Shown: positions 55,053 to 64,000 of the stretch, piece after piece
Layout: each line of letters begins with the position of its first letter
How positions within the stretch are numbered: position 1 is the stretch's first letter
Source of the DNA: Opeltia flavorubescens
Lineage: Eukaryota > Ascomycota > Lecanoromycetes > Teloschistales > Teloschistaceae
Direction of reading: 5' to 3'
Assembly (NCBI GenBank): GCA_000442125.1
Contig: KE546966.1
Coordinates: 396,969-460,968, forward strand
DNA length: 64,000 nucleotides
Position numbers and translations under genes: made by a program
The notes under the pieces: model-generated
The model's input: the letters and a program-made list of their open reading frames with translations, nothing else
Database searches by the model: none
Told to the model about the DNA's origin: nothing

Positions 55053-55884
55053 ATGGCCCAATCAACCGGTAAACAAGTGGTTGAACATGGCAGCCAGATC
55101 TTCTTCTATAACAACATACGGACAAACCAGATAATATACTCCCTGACAAGAACACTGAATGTACGCTCTTCCCAAACATACGTATCCCTTTCTTGTCGAT
55201 CAGCGTGGAACTAAACACTGATATTCATCACCCTAGAACAACGAATCCCTCAAACAACTCCCTTTCCTCGGCAAAAAGACCGTCCCTGCCCGCCTCCGCA
55301 AAGATCTTTGGACTCCCCTCTGCCTCGTCGAATTTCCCCGCCCCGCCGAAGGTCTCCTCGCCTATCGCCGCCTCCGTGAATTCCGCCGTCTTCATGAAAC
55401 AAGCTACCCCATATCCCTAATCACCCGCCCCGGCCCCTGGCGCATCCTCGAATCTAAGAAGAAGCGAGGCAAGATCCTGATGGACCAGAAAGCCAATTCA
55501 ATAGCGGATCTTGCGGCGGTTTTGGCGTTGCAGAAGCAGGGGCCTTCACAGGATCACGTTGAGGAGGCGAATAGGAGGGCGGATAGAGTGAGGCTGCAGA
55601 AAGGGAGGGGGAAGAAGGCATGGAGGTGGAAGAATCCGGAGGGACCAGTACAGGGGGGCGTAGAAGGGGTGAAGGTGAGGTGGGTGAATCTTCTGGATGC
55701 CGAATTTGCGGCGGAATGGCCGGAGGAGGTCGTGCATGATGGGCTGGAGAGGCATCGCTATACGGCTGCGCTTCCAATCATAGAAGACTTGGATGGGGCT
55801 ACAGAAGGCGGAGAGAGGGAAAGAAAAGTGCCGGTAGCGCTGTTAGAGCAGGGTGGCAGGGCAGGGACAGATTTAAGGACGTGA
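55053..55884 (+). CDS. MHR1: Mitochondrial Mhr1/mL67-type protein (homologous recombination and large ribosomal subunit)
   Basis: Fungal mitochondrial protein, in yeast both a recombinase involved in mtDNA inheritance and large-subunit protein mL67. Exons 55053-55160 and 55237-55884; the intron (76 bp, GTACGC...TAG) is phase 0; 251 aa. Diagnostic wording: GSQIFFYNNIRTNQIIYSLT, RTLNNNESLKQLPFLGKKTV, PARLRKDLWTPLCLVEFPRP and EGLLAYRRLREFRRLHE. A basic helical region follows (RRADRVRLQKGRGKKAWRW), then a KVRWVNLLDAEFAAEWPEEV segment typical of the C-terminal half. The chosen ATG (MAQSTGKQVVEHG) begins just before the conserved strand; a mitochondrial presequence is weak, so an additional upstream exon is possible. 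Convergent with UTP8; 149 bp between stop codons. Confidence 0.85.
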
Positions 55885-56033
55885 AGTAGGTCTTTTCTAT
55901 AACATACCCATGAATGAGGAAGTGTTTCATCAGCATCGACATTTCCCATGATTCATTTTGCATTGAGATTTTCAAGTTTCAAGAACAAAACGAGGGCAGT
56001 ATTGGTCTGACAACCATGGGAAGTATGATATCG

Positions 56034-58788
56034 TCATACAGCAATTCTTTCGAAGCTGTATTCAGGGACTCGTCTGCTTTTTAGCTTTCCTATATCCCGT
56101 AGACTCCTTTTCTGCAGCTCTCCACCGGCCCCGACTTTGGTCAGTGAGATGCTGCGATCGAGCTTCAAACCCAAGGGAAGAGCACGTTTCTGTTTGTCTC
56201 CCCAATCCAACGGCGGAGGACGATTACCATGTGAATTCAACGCACCCTTGCCACAAAGCAAGATTTCGCCGAGCATCCCTTGTAAGTAAGCTGCCTCCTC
56301 GATACCTTCCAATGCTGCACAAATTTCAGTTTTCATGTACGATATAGTTTCAATGGCTTCTGCGGAAGTATCAGCCACGCTGTCATTCAACAGCCAGCCT
56401 CTAGTCCCAAGACCGTCGACAATACAGTTCAGCAATTTTACAATCGTTGAGATCTGGTTATCATGGTATCGCTTTTCGTCGTGAGCTGTAGACATGTTGT
56501 CTGCACAAAATGAGAGCCAGCCATTCTGTGCAAGCTTTATCCTCAGCAAGTCGACGACATTACGCAATTCGACGATTGAAAGCTGTAGTTTCAATGCTTT
56601 GGTCAGTAACGACGCGGGGCAGGCATTACACCGCTGAATTATTGCATCCAGGAGATCACCGAAGCGATCTCGACTCTCTACTATCTGGGTGGAGCGACCA
56701 TCGGCATTATCCATTTCTAGCTCTTTTTGACCTGCGGATTCATGTCCAGGGCCAGGATGCTCGTTTGCTTGAATCAATAGCTTCGTACTGTTTGGTACTG
56801 CAGGCGATGCAAACTTCGCCGTGCAAATCTTCAGTGCGTGGCAGACTTCGGAAATCTTGAGCAAGCAGGGACTCTGCAATAATAACAAAATTGTAGCCAT
56901 TGTTGTATCATAATTAGCAAGCACTTGTATCAGACCCGTGTTCCTCAGTGCATTGTTCTGATGCATCGCGTTCTCTAGTTTCAGTGAGATTTCTAGGCGC
57001 TCGGTAGATATCAACCCCTTATGGACTAGGTACTGCCACGCTCTTGCAGGAAGATGCTGTAGATGGAGTTCGCTCAGGAAAGAACCGTCTTCAGACTGAG
57101 TTGTTTGATCTGATATTGTCGTGGAAAAAGCTTTACCCAAGAGATAGTCCACCATGAATTGTAGCGGACGCGTTGTTGCAGCACCATGACTGGAGACAAA
57201 ATTCTCATCTTGGAGCGTTGAAGTCGCCATTCGATCGTACTCAAGGAAATCACCTTTCTCTAGGAGAGCATCCAAGCTCTCTCTCCGAAACTCCCACATT
57301 GGATTCTCTTCACAAGGATCCATAATTTGCCCCAGTGCCCTTGGCAAGCCTGTCATGTGCGTCTTGGAATCCTTACTTCGTTCTGCAGAAAGAGAGCCCC
57401 GACCGATGGCATCGATCAGTAGCCCATCTCTTGTCCGTTTCTTAGATACGCTCTTCCCCGCAGTTACCGCAGAGAGGTCGACAGCCATCAAGGTGCGGCC
57501 AAATAAGAGAATTGCTGAGCTAGAAGGGCTATGATACGTCTGCAGCTGTACGCCGGCTTTTACATCGTTGGAAGACTTCGAATTGCTGTGATTTGATATT
57601 CTAGAACGAGCTTGTTTCGGTATCGGTAACCCATACGTAGCTTGGAAGGAAGAAAACTTCGTATCGATGAGAAATACCGCGTCTCGCGACGAGGTAGCAA
57701 TAATATTAGGTGAGATCCGCAGATATGACATGCCAGCCTTCGCATATGAAAAGTTCGTTGTCTGAATTACCCGTGGTGCTATAGCAGTCAGATCATAGAT
57801 GATCAAATTTCCTGTCATTTCTTGGTATAGCAAGCCGCTCATTGGATGCATCTTGAAGCCAGTGTCTTCGCCCCTCGCAACGAGCGGCTCTGGCAAAGCC
57901 AGGGAAGCGAGCTCTACAATCGGGTTTTTGTTCCCTAAGAATACTCCAGGAGCGGTCTCGTGGGTTCGTTGAATAGCCAGGATACGGAAGGTGAGCGTCT
58001 CTTGGCCTTTTGGAACTGAGTCTGGCGCTGATCGGGTGAGAGCGAGCAAAAGACTTGGAAAGTAGATGTCTTGATTAGCGTCCAAGATTTTGACAAGGTC
58101 GTCACGGTTCTTCAAGATAGTCTTCATTGCCTGTTGAGTACCGACAGTGACTGCACATACGAGTTGCAGTTTTTCGGCTTCAAATTCAGCATCACGAGCG
58201 GATGCTATTTGGGTACTCCATTTCTCAGATTGGAGCGCCTCGTCGTAACAACGGATTTGGCCGTCCTCATGGAAGCAGAAAATATCGATACTAGGAGCTT
58301 GGCTTTCATCGTAGGCATTTGCAAGAGCTTCTATGAGGACGATAGGACTTGAATTTTTGGGTAAGGCGAATGCTGAGGTTTTGAGTTGTCCTCCTCTGCT
58401 GAGAGGATTTTGGTTGTCTTCCAGAAATCGCACTATTTTCGGCTGAGGATCCGAGACCGAGCAGTACGTGCTCCTTTGAGCTTCTCTTGCAGCGCTTTTC
58501 TTAAGCTTTATTGCACAAGGCGGGCAAGTAAGGGTCGATGTTGGAGATATCGCATATGAGGTAATAATACTTCCAGATCGCACCTAGGTGGTCATAAGAA
58601 TTGTCTGTCTGGGGGGAGAATGTACGTACATCATAGATACCAATGCTATGACCATCCACTCCCACAGCGATTTCTGAGCTCTTCTTCTTATTCGATCCTG
58701 AAATAGAGAAAACGTCTGCGAATCGTATAGGGCTTTCTAAGCCGAGAGGGTTCTTTGGAACTTCGGCCAGTATACGGACATACTGCAT
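56034..58788 (-). CDS. UTP8: U3 snoRNP (t-UTP) component Utp8
   Basis: Subunit of the UTP-A/t-UTP subcomplex of the small-subunit processome, needed for rDNA transcription and early 18S rRNA processing in the nucleolus. Exons 58630-58788 and 56034-58583 (46 bp intron, phase 0); 902 aa. The N-terminus MQYVRILAEVPKNPLGLES enters a beta-propeller (SSEIAVGVDGHSIGIYDVRS, then IITSYAISPTSTLTCPPCAI and STYCSV), wording typical of fungal Utp8. Propeller-like strands continue to about residue 470 (GNLIIYDLTAIAPRVIQTTN, YLRISPNIIATSSRDAVFLI). The C-terminal half is helical (LEISLKLENAMHQNNALRNT, LLDAIIQRCNACPASLLTKA, LLNCIVDGLGTRGWLLN). A TTG-initiated reading six bases upstream was not used. Divergent from ELG1. 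Confidence 0.87.
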
Positions 58789-58910
58789 TGTCAAATTCGC
58801 AGACTATATAACAATGCTTCACAGGCACTGTCGCCAGTAATGGCGACGAGTATCATAAATTTGTGGGGCCTCAGCGGCTAAACTCCGGTAGATCGGACAA
58901 GCTTAATGAC

Positions 58911-58933
58911 TTCACGTTCGCGTGAATACGCGA
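58911..58933. promoter_or_regulatory. Perfect 6-bp inverted repeat with TTCG loop, and two ACGCGA boxes, upstream of ELG1
   Basis: 58911-58926 reads TTCACG-TTCG-CGTGAA, a perfect 6 bp stem with a TTCG loop. TCGCGT at 58918-58923 is the reverse complement of ACGCGA, and a direct ACGCGA follows at 58928-58933, so two ACGCGA copies face each other. ACGCGA is a variant of the ACGCGT (MCB) box. It lies about 170 bp upstream of the ELG1 start and 123 bp from the UTP8 start. Function is inferred. Confidence 0.35.
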
Positions 58934-59102
58934 TGAATCTCGGATTATGAAGTACTCAAGTAAATATACTTTTCGTCCCATCTACTGTGGGCCTTTCGAC
59001 AGGATCTAGAAATCAAAATCCAGTTCTTTTCATGGCTCTCCAGCCTGACTTGTCCACCGGAAGTTTACCATTTACTACGGCTGACACGGGGCTGCTGTAG
59101 AG

Positions 59103-62100
59103 ATGCGGAATGGCAGCGGTATTCAGCAGTATGAGTATACCCACCGCTCAGAATTTCATGCATTCTTTTCTCACATCAAAACCTGGTGCGTTCCATGTAG
59201 AGCTAGATGCATCTGCAGCTATTTAAGTTAACATATATAAAGCGGCCGCCACATCTATTGCTATCAGCGTTGATGAAGATGGGAGTCGAAGGAAGAGGAG
59301 GAAATCAAACTCTCTGGACCATGATTCTGAGGGTACATATGGCGACATCTCAAATGTAGGACAAGTTTATTCGAGGGCGATCGATAGTACGGTGTCTTTA
59401 CAGTCACAGCTCGATTCTTCCACTTGTATTTCAGATCTAGGATCAGAAAGCATTGAACCCATCCTCGCCTCGAATTTCCCGCGCAATACTCTTGAACCAA
59501 ATCGTCAAGTGCCATCCATCCCAACTTGCTCTGGAGATGCTGTCGCCGCAAATCCATCATCGCCGTATCGAAATCCAAGGCGTAATCGAAAATCGCAGAA
59601 GGGGAGAAAGGAATCCAGATCTGTGGGTGCAATAGAGGCGGTGAATATCGTACACGACCAAGACAGCACGCTACTCCAGTGTATTTCTACTGGAGCAGAT
59701 GTGGTAGAGCCTCCCAATGAAGGTGGTAGCCAGACTCCAGAGTCAAGAGCCATTGTCGGNAATCATCGTAATGGCGGTTTGAGCTCGTCGTTAACATCGA
59801 CGCAATGTGAAGATATTCAACAGTCAACCGAGGAGGACCACAAAAAATTTATTAGAGTACGCGCTGATGGCAAATTGGTATCTCCGAAACGTCAAAAGCG
59901 TGCGATGCATGCTCCAGTCGGTGAACCCCGGGAATCCGTCGGGCCTCTCCCCGATTTACCACCAATAACAAGCGCATCGAGCCGCCAAACAACCCCAAAG
60001 AAACTCATTAAAATACGCTCTGACGGACGTTTGGCGTCGCCCAAAAATCAAGCAGGTGCAGACGAGCCTTTGAAGAGACGGAGGGGAAGACCTCGTAAAT
60101 CTACGGGTGTCGGCAGTGAAGGTCTGATCATTATCAAATACGGTATAATCGAAGAGGTCCGGATTGCAATAGGCCAAAAAATCACAGAAATACTGTCTGG
60201 GCCTGGGATTTCTATAGGGTCCGACATAAAATCCAGACCTGCCTCCAGACTTCTTGAACCTCTTAAAGCTACCCATCCGTTCTTCTTGGGTAAAGTCATG
60301 CGAAAGCCTCCAGCTCATTCTCTGGGTACTGGTCGATCCGGACAAACCGATACTATGGTAAGCGAAGAAGACGGACACGAAAGTAGTACGAGTTCCGCGA
60401 AAAAGAAGTCTCCAAGGAACACCCTGGCGAGTGTAAATGGAGGCACTTGTGCTAGCGCTGCAGATTCGGGGCAAAACTCGATAACCTTTGGTACTTCACG
60501 AGCCCGTCGAATTCCCGGAGCCTTGGAGCCGATCTGGCCCCCTAAAGGCATGCTTCACGTTCATCCCGACGCCACGAGCCAGCTGGATACATCCTCTTTC
60601 GTGAATGAAGATGATATTAAGATTCCTAAGCCTTCTGCCACGAGCAAACTCAAGCAAGCTACAGCCAAAATAGCGGAAGACGAGGAGGTGCTCTACAGCT
60701 ACATGACGAAGGTGAAAGCTTATAAGGCTAGAATCGATGACACCAGTGATCATTACGTGCGACCCCAGCTGCTACGTGTCCCGACTCGCAGGGTGATAAG
60801 AGGCAACGAACTCCGGCAACTTCAACGCGAGAGGAATCCCCTACGATCATCCGAAAGAGAACAAGGGTATCAGGGAGAAAATGATGAAGTAGATGAGCTT
60901 AGTGAGGGCATGAATCCAAGTTACTACACTCATCCAGCGCTCAACTTTCTTCTTCAAAACATCACCATTTCACGGACTGCTTTTGATCGATTTGAGTGCG
61001 AAATGAGTGATTGGACACACAAGTACGCTCCAAAGAGGGCAGATGACGTCTTGCAGCCCGGCCCTGAGGCCGTGATTTTGAAAGACTGGCTTCAAAGTCT
61101 CACAGTCAATGCGGTTGGCCGAGGCACTAGTATCGTAGGCGCTGATAAAGAAGCTGCAAGAACGTTCAAGAAGCTGCATACAGGTTTTACGAGAAAGAAG
61201 CGGAAACGGGCGGAGGAACTTGACGGGTTCCTTGTCTCCAGCGATGAAGAAGCCAATGTAATGGATGAGCTGAATGATAATACCATTCGGGACGGATTCG
61301 AGCTTGAGGGTACGCAGGGTAAAAGAACTATTCTACGAAATCGCGACACCATTGCAGGGATGGAGAAATCAGCCAATGCCATTGTAATTAGTGGACCGAG
61401 TGGATGTGGTAAGACAGCAGCGGTTTACGCTGCAGCTCAAGAGCTCGGGTTTGAGGTCTTCGAAATCAACGCCGGAAGCCGGAGGAGCGGCAGAGATATC
61501 CTTGAGAAGGTTGGTGACATGACTCGGAATCACTTAGTAAATCAGACACAGTCGAACTCAAAAGACTCGACGAATAACCCGAACGAAGACACCGCCTCAA
61601 TTAACGATGAGCTGAAGCAAAAGATCGAGTTAGGTAGACAAGGTACTATGAATTCCTTCCTCCAGCCCAAGAAGGACAAGAAAAAGCTCTCTACTAAAGG
61701 CACTCTTTCGAACAAGGATAGTACGGCAGAGGTCAAGTCCACCCAAAAGACTCAAAAGCAGTCAGTGATCTTGCTCGAGGAAGTTGACATACTGTTTGAA
61801 GAAGACAAACAATTCTGGGCTACTACATTGGAACTAATAATGCAATCAAGAAGACCTGTCGTGATGACATGCACTGATGAGAGGTTTCTACCCTTGGACG
61901 ACCTACCGTTATTTGGGATTCTCCGTTTCAGGCGGCCTCCAGCCGAGCTGGCTGCGGATTACTTGCTATTGCTCGCTTGTAACGAAGGCCATTTACTATC
62001 CTGGGATACGGTCTCAGCGCTGTACAAGGCCAGGAGCAATGACCTGCGGGCCTCTGTTACCGAGCTCCAATTCTTCTGTCAAATGGGAATCGGCGATACC

Positions 62101-63171
62101 AAAGGAGGGCTTGAATGGATGTTAAACCAGCCCTTTGGCGAAGCGAAAGAGATTTCCAACTGCAAGCGTGTGGTCAGCGATGGTACCTATCAGAGGGGTA
62201 TGGGCTGGGTTGACCACAAGAACCGACATCTTGGTCACGAGCAAACCGCCGATGACGAAATCGAGATTGTCTCCTCGGTCCGCAATGATTGGGGGATCGA
62301 TTTGGCGGTCCAAGATGACTTCTTGGAAGCTGAAATGACGTGCCCAATTAGCGGAACGGACAAGTCCAAATCTCTTCGTTCCCTGGATCTGGTCTACGAT
62401 GCCATTAGTGCCGCAGATACCCTTCAATGTCCAAATTTTCGGACAAAGCTCGGTACTCCCCTTGATATCACTACCCCAGTGATGTCGGAGAAAGATCGGG
62501 CAGGCTATATCGAGGGCCCAACCTTAGTACAAGCCGACCTTCTCGTGGATCATTCGGGCGTCAGTGATTCAATCGCAGCTACGTTAAGGGTTTACGCACG
62601 ACGCACGTTACGTGAGGCATTTAATTCACGACATATGAGATCGCTAGACGAGCAACATATCATCGACGTGCTCCCTAAGCTAGTACAGTTGCAGCTCCGT
62701 CCAAAGCCAGTGACACCTCAAACGCTCTCCGCTACTTTCGCACCCTTATCCAAACCTTCAAAAGGATCCTTGGCCGGTCGAGGTCCCCAAATATCCGGAT
62801 TCGACGGCCCTATTGCACCAGTCGTCGAAGACATGGCTCCATACGTCCGCACTATTGTGTCTTATGATCTTCATCTTGAAGAGCAACGCAGACAATTAGG
62901 CCTGGCTTCTCAGAATGGGCGCGACGGCAAACGCGCGCGAACGACGAGAGCGAGTCGTGCCGCTCTAGAAGGGGGAAGTAAGGCTAATACACGAAGAGAA
63001 AGATGGTTTCCGGCCAATACAGACTTCCAGTCTATCCTTGCCTCTGGGGGTAACGGATGGCAGGAAGAGCTACTCAGACGGACTGTAGCCGACGGAGGCG
63101 GTGGCTACAATATTGCAGCATCGAGGCGATCGTCCGAGGCAAGCATTGGGAGCAGGGCATCCGGGACATAG
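59103..63171 (+). CDS. ELG1: ELG1/ATAD5-type RFC-like PCNA unloader
   Basis: Large subunit of the alternative clamp loader Elg1-RFC, which unloads PCNA after replication. Exons 59103-59185 and 59268-63171; the intron (82 bp) begins GTGCGT and ends CAG; 1,328 aa. Exon 1 reads MRNGSGIQQYEYTHRSEFHA, then FFSHIKT; the join continues VDEDGSRRKRRKSNSL, which is the conserved N-terminal block. Residues 220-235 and 272-287 are two copies of KKxIxxRxDGxLxSPK, followed by an AT-hook-like basic segment KRRRGRPRKS. The RFC region starts with WTHKYAPKRADDVLQ. Walker A is GPSGCGKT (about 737-744); Walker B is SVILLEEVDILF (about 861); after it RRPVVMTCTDE. One ambiguous base at 59760 affects one residue (about 192). 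Exon 1 is inferred; the rest is secure. Confidence 0.9.
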
Positions 63172-64000
63172 ACTTGCATACATGTTTGCGACGGCATTTG
63201 CATAAGCTTGTGGGAAATGAATGGAACGATCGTAGCATAGCTTCGTTATTTAAATCCGACTCAAATTTGACTGCCACAAAAACATCATTCAATTGGAACG
63301 TGCCGTAGTCCATCGGTCGTTCCAACAAACTTCCCTCCTTCTCTACCTCCAGCATGCGAAAGAATCTTAACTCAGGGTGACTCCGATTCACACGTCCCAT
63401 TTTAACCGAAGGAATTCTGAATGAACGGAGGTGGGCTCTCTACATCCTGAGGACCCCAGCTGTCGAACACATGAATCCAATTGTGCTAAGGCGATAAATC
63501 AAACTTGCAGAACTCCCTCGCCCATGGAAACAGTGGCTCGTTCACCGTTGCCATAAGTCAATTACTCCTCCCGAGCTAGAGGAATAAGCAATTAGGTTAA
63601 ATGTTCTTTACCATAAGCTTGATGAAACAAAGCGTAGAGGTACTTATAATTGACTGCTCTGAAGGTGGAGATTCGATCGTAGAACAGGTCAACCAGCCTT
63701 TGAAGGAAGCTTCTTATGTTTTTCAATTTGCTTGGAGAAAGTAGAATTGGCCAAGGACAAAAAGGAATGGGAGGTGATAATCGACTTTAACCCGAGAGAC
63801 GGAGGACAAAAAAGCAAATACGCATCACAGGGGGACAACCATACGTCAGATCACTGAAAGACGATAACTTGACCTACTATGTTTAAAAAAACAACGTAGT
63901 CAGTCAATTGAATAGTATTAATCGAGGGGCTGATGTCAGTCCGCAAAGGGAACTTGAACCCCGTGGTTGAGATCGGCGAACATCGGCGTCATCATCATTC
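63172..64000. other. Terminal region after ELG1, no supported gene
   Basis: 829 bp to the edge of the window. On the minus strand a 26-codon open reading (about 63415-63480) reads HNWIHVFDSWGPQDV and then continues in a Pro-rich manner; it is preceded by a possible 60 bp intron and a small ATG exon (ATGGCAACG), but I could not extend it into a convincing gene. Another minus frame (63074-63400) overlaps ELG1. The right end is cut, so a gene that continues beyond it cannot be excluded. Confidence 0.3.

Noticed and set aside
63940-63975. Possible tRNA B-box (GGTTCAAGTTCC on the minus strand) at the right edge.
   Set aside because: The T-arm pairs poorly and no A-box, acceptor stem or terminator T-run could be found before the window ends.
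1-64000. Secondary-metabolite cluster, transposon or virus-derived insert.
   Set aside because: No PKS, NRPS, terpene synthase, transposase, integrase, reverse transcriptase or terminal repeats were recognised; the genes are scattered housekeeping functions.

Overview
The window is about 64 kb of nuclear DNA from a filamentous ascomycete (Pezizomycotina). The genes are compact, with many short introns (about 45-115 bp, mostly GT...AG with a CTRAC-like branch point), intergenic gaps of a few hundred bases, and proteins whose wording matches mould orthologs (GCD2, POL12, ELG1, RAD5, PTM1, SRP21, UTP8). Nothing bacterial, viral or transposon-like was recognised, and no tRNA, rRNA or CRISPR was found. 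Four single ambiguous bases (N) show a draft assembly. The genus cannot be named from the sequence. Gene coordinates below run from start codon to stop codon including introns; exons are listed in the evidence. Splice sites were placed by eye from frame continuity, splice consensus and family wording.

Layout, left to right. 0-11 kb: mitochondrial ribosomal protein uL15m (+), a small unknown protein (+), POL12 (-) divergent from a CRAL-TRIO/Sec14 protein (+), eIF2B-delta GCD2 (-) divergent from a four-exon LSM3 (+), and a seven-exon GTPBP1/2-like GTPase (+). 11-21 kb: a low-complexity, possibly stress-related protein behind a striking heptad CCCCT array, a WD40 protein of the WDR44/DGR2 type (-), a gene-poor 2.9 kb stretch, a conserved hypothetical acidic protein (+) and OHCU decarboxylase (-). 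21-32 kb: a 1,211-residue ADF-H domain protein (+), an NDUFAF6-like complex I assembly factor (-) divergent from RAD5 (+). 32-41 kb: an F-box protein (-), SWD2 (-), the mitochondrial carrier OAC1 (+), ribonucleotide reductase small subunit (+) and SRP21 (-). 41-52 kb: a DUF1308 protein (+), PTM1-like seven-TM protein (-) divergent from CTU2 (+), a GH127 glycosidase (+) and ceramide synthase LAG1 (-). 52-64 kb: UVRAG/VPS38 (-) divergent from MHR1/mL67 (+), UTP8 (-) divergent from ELG1 (+).

The genes do not form a biosynthetic cluster; they are mostly housekeeping functions. Several belong to DNA replication and damage tolerance: POL12, RAD5, the RNR small subunit and ELG1. Three of these four carry ACGCGT, ACGCGA or CGCGAAA-type G1/S boxes in a promoter or early intron, which is the clearest regulatory theme. 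I did not find a convincing undescribed multi-gene system. The best leads are the CCCCT/G4 heptad array, the G1/S boxes, the small gene near 1.5 kb with an unusual first exon, the large ADF-H protein, and a GH127 enzyme with a predicted membrane anchor.
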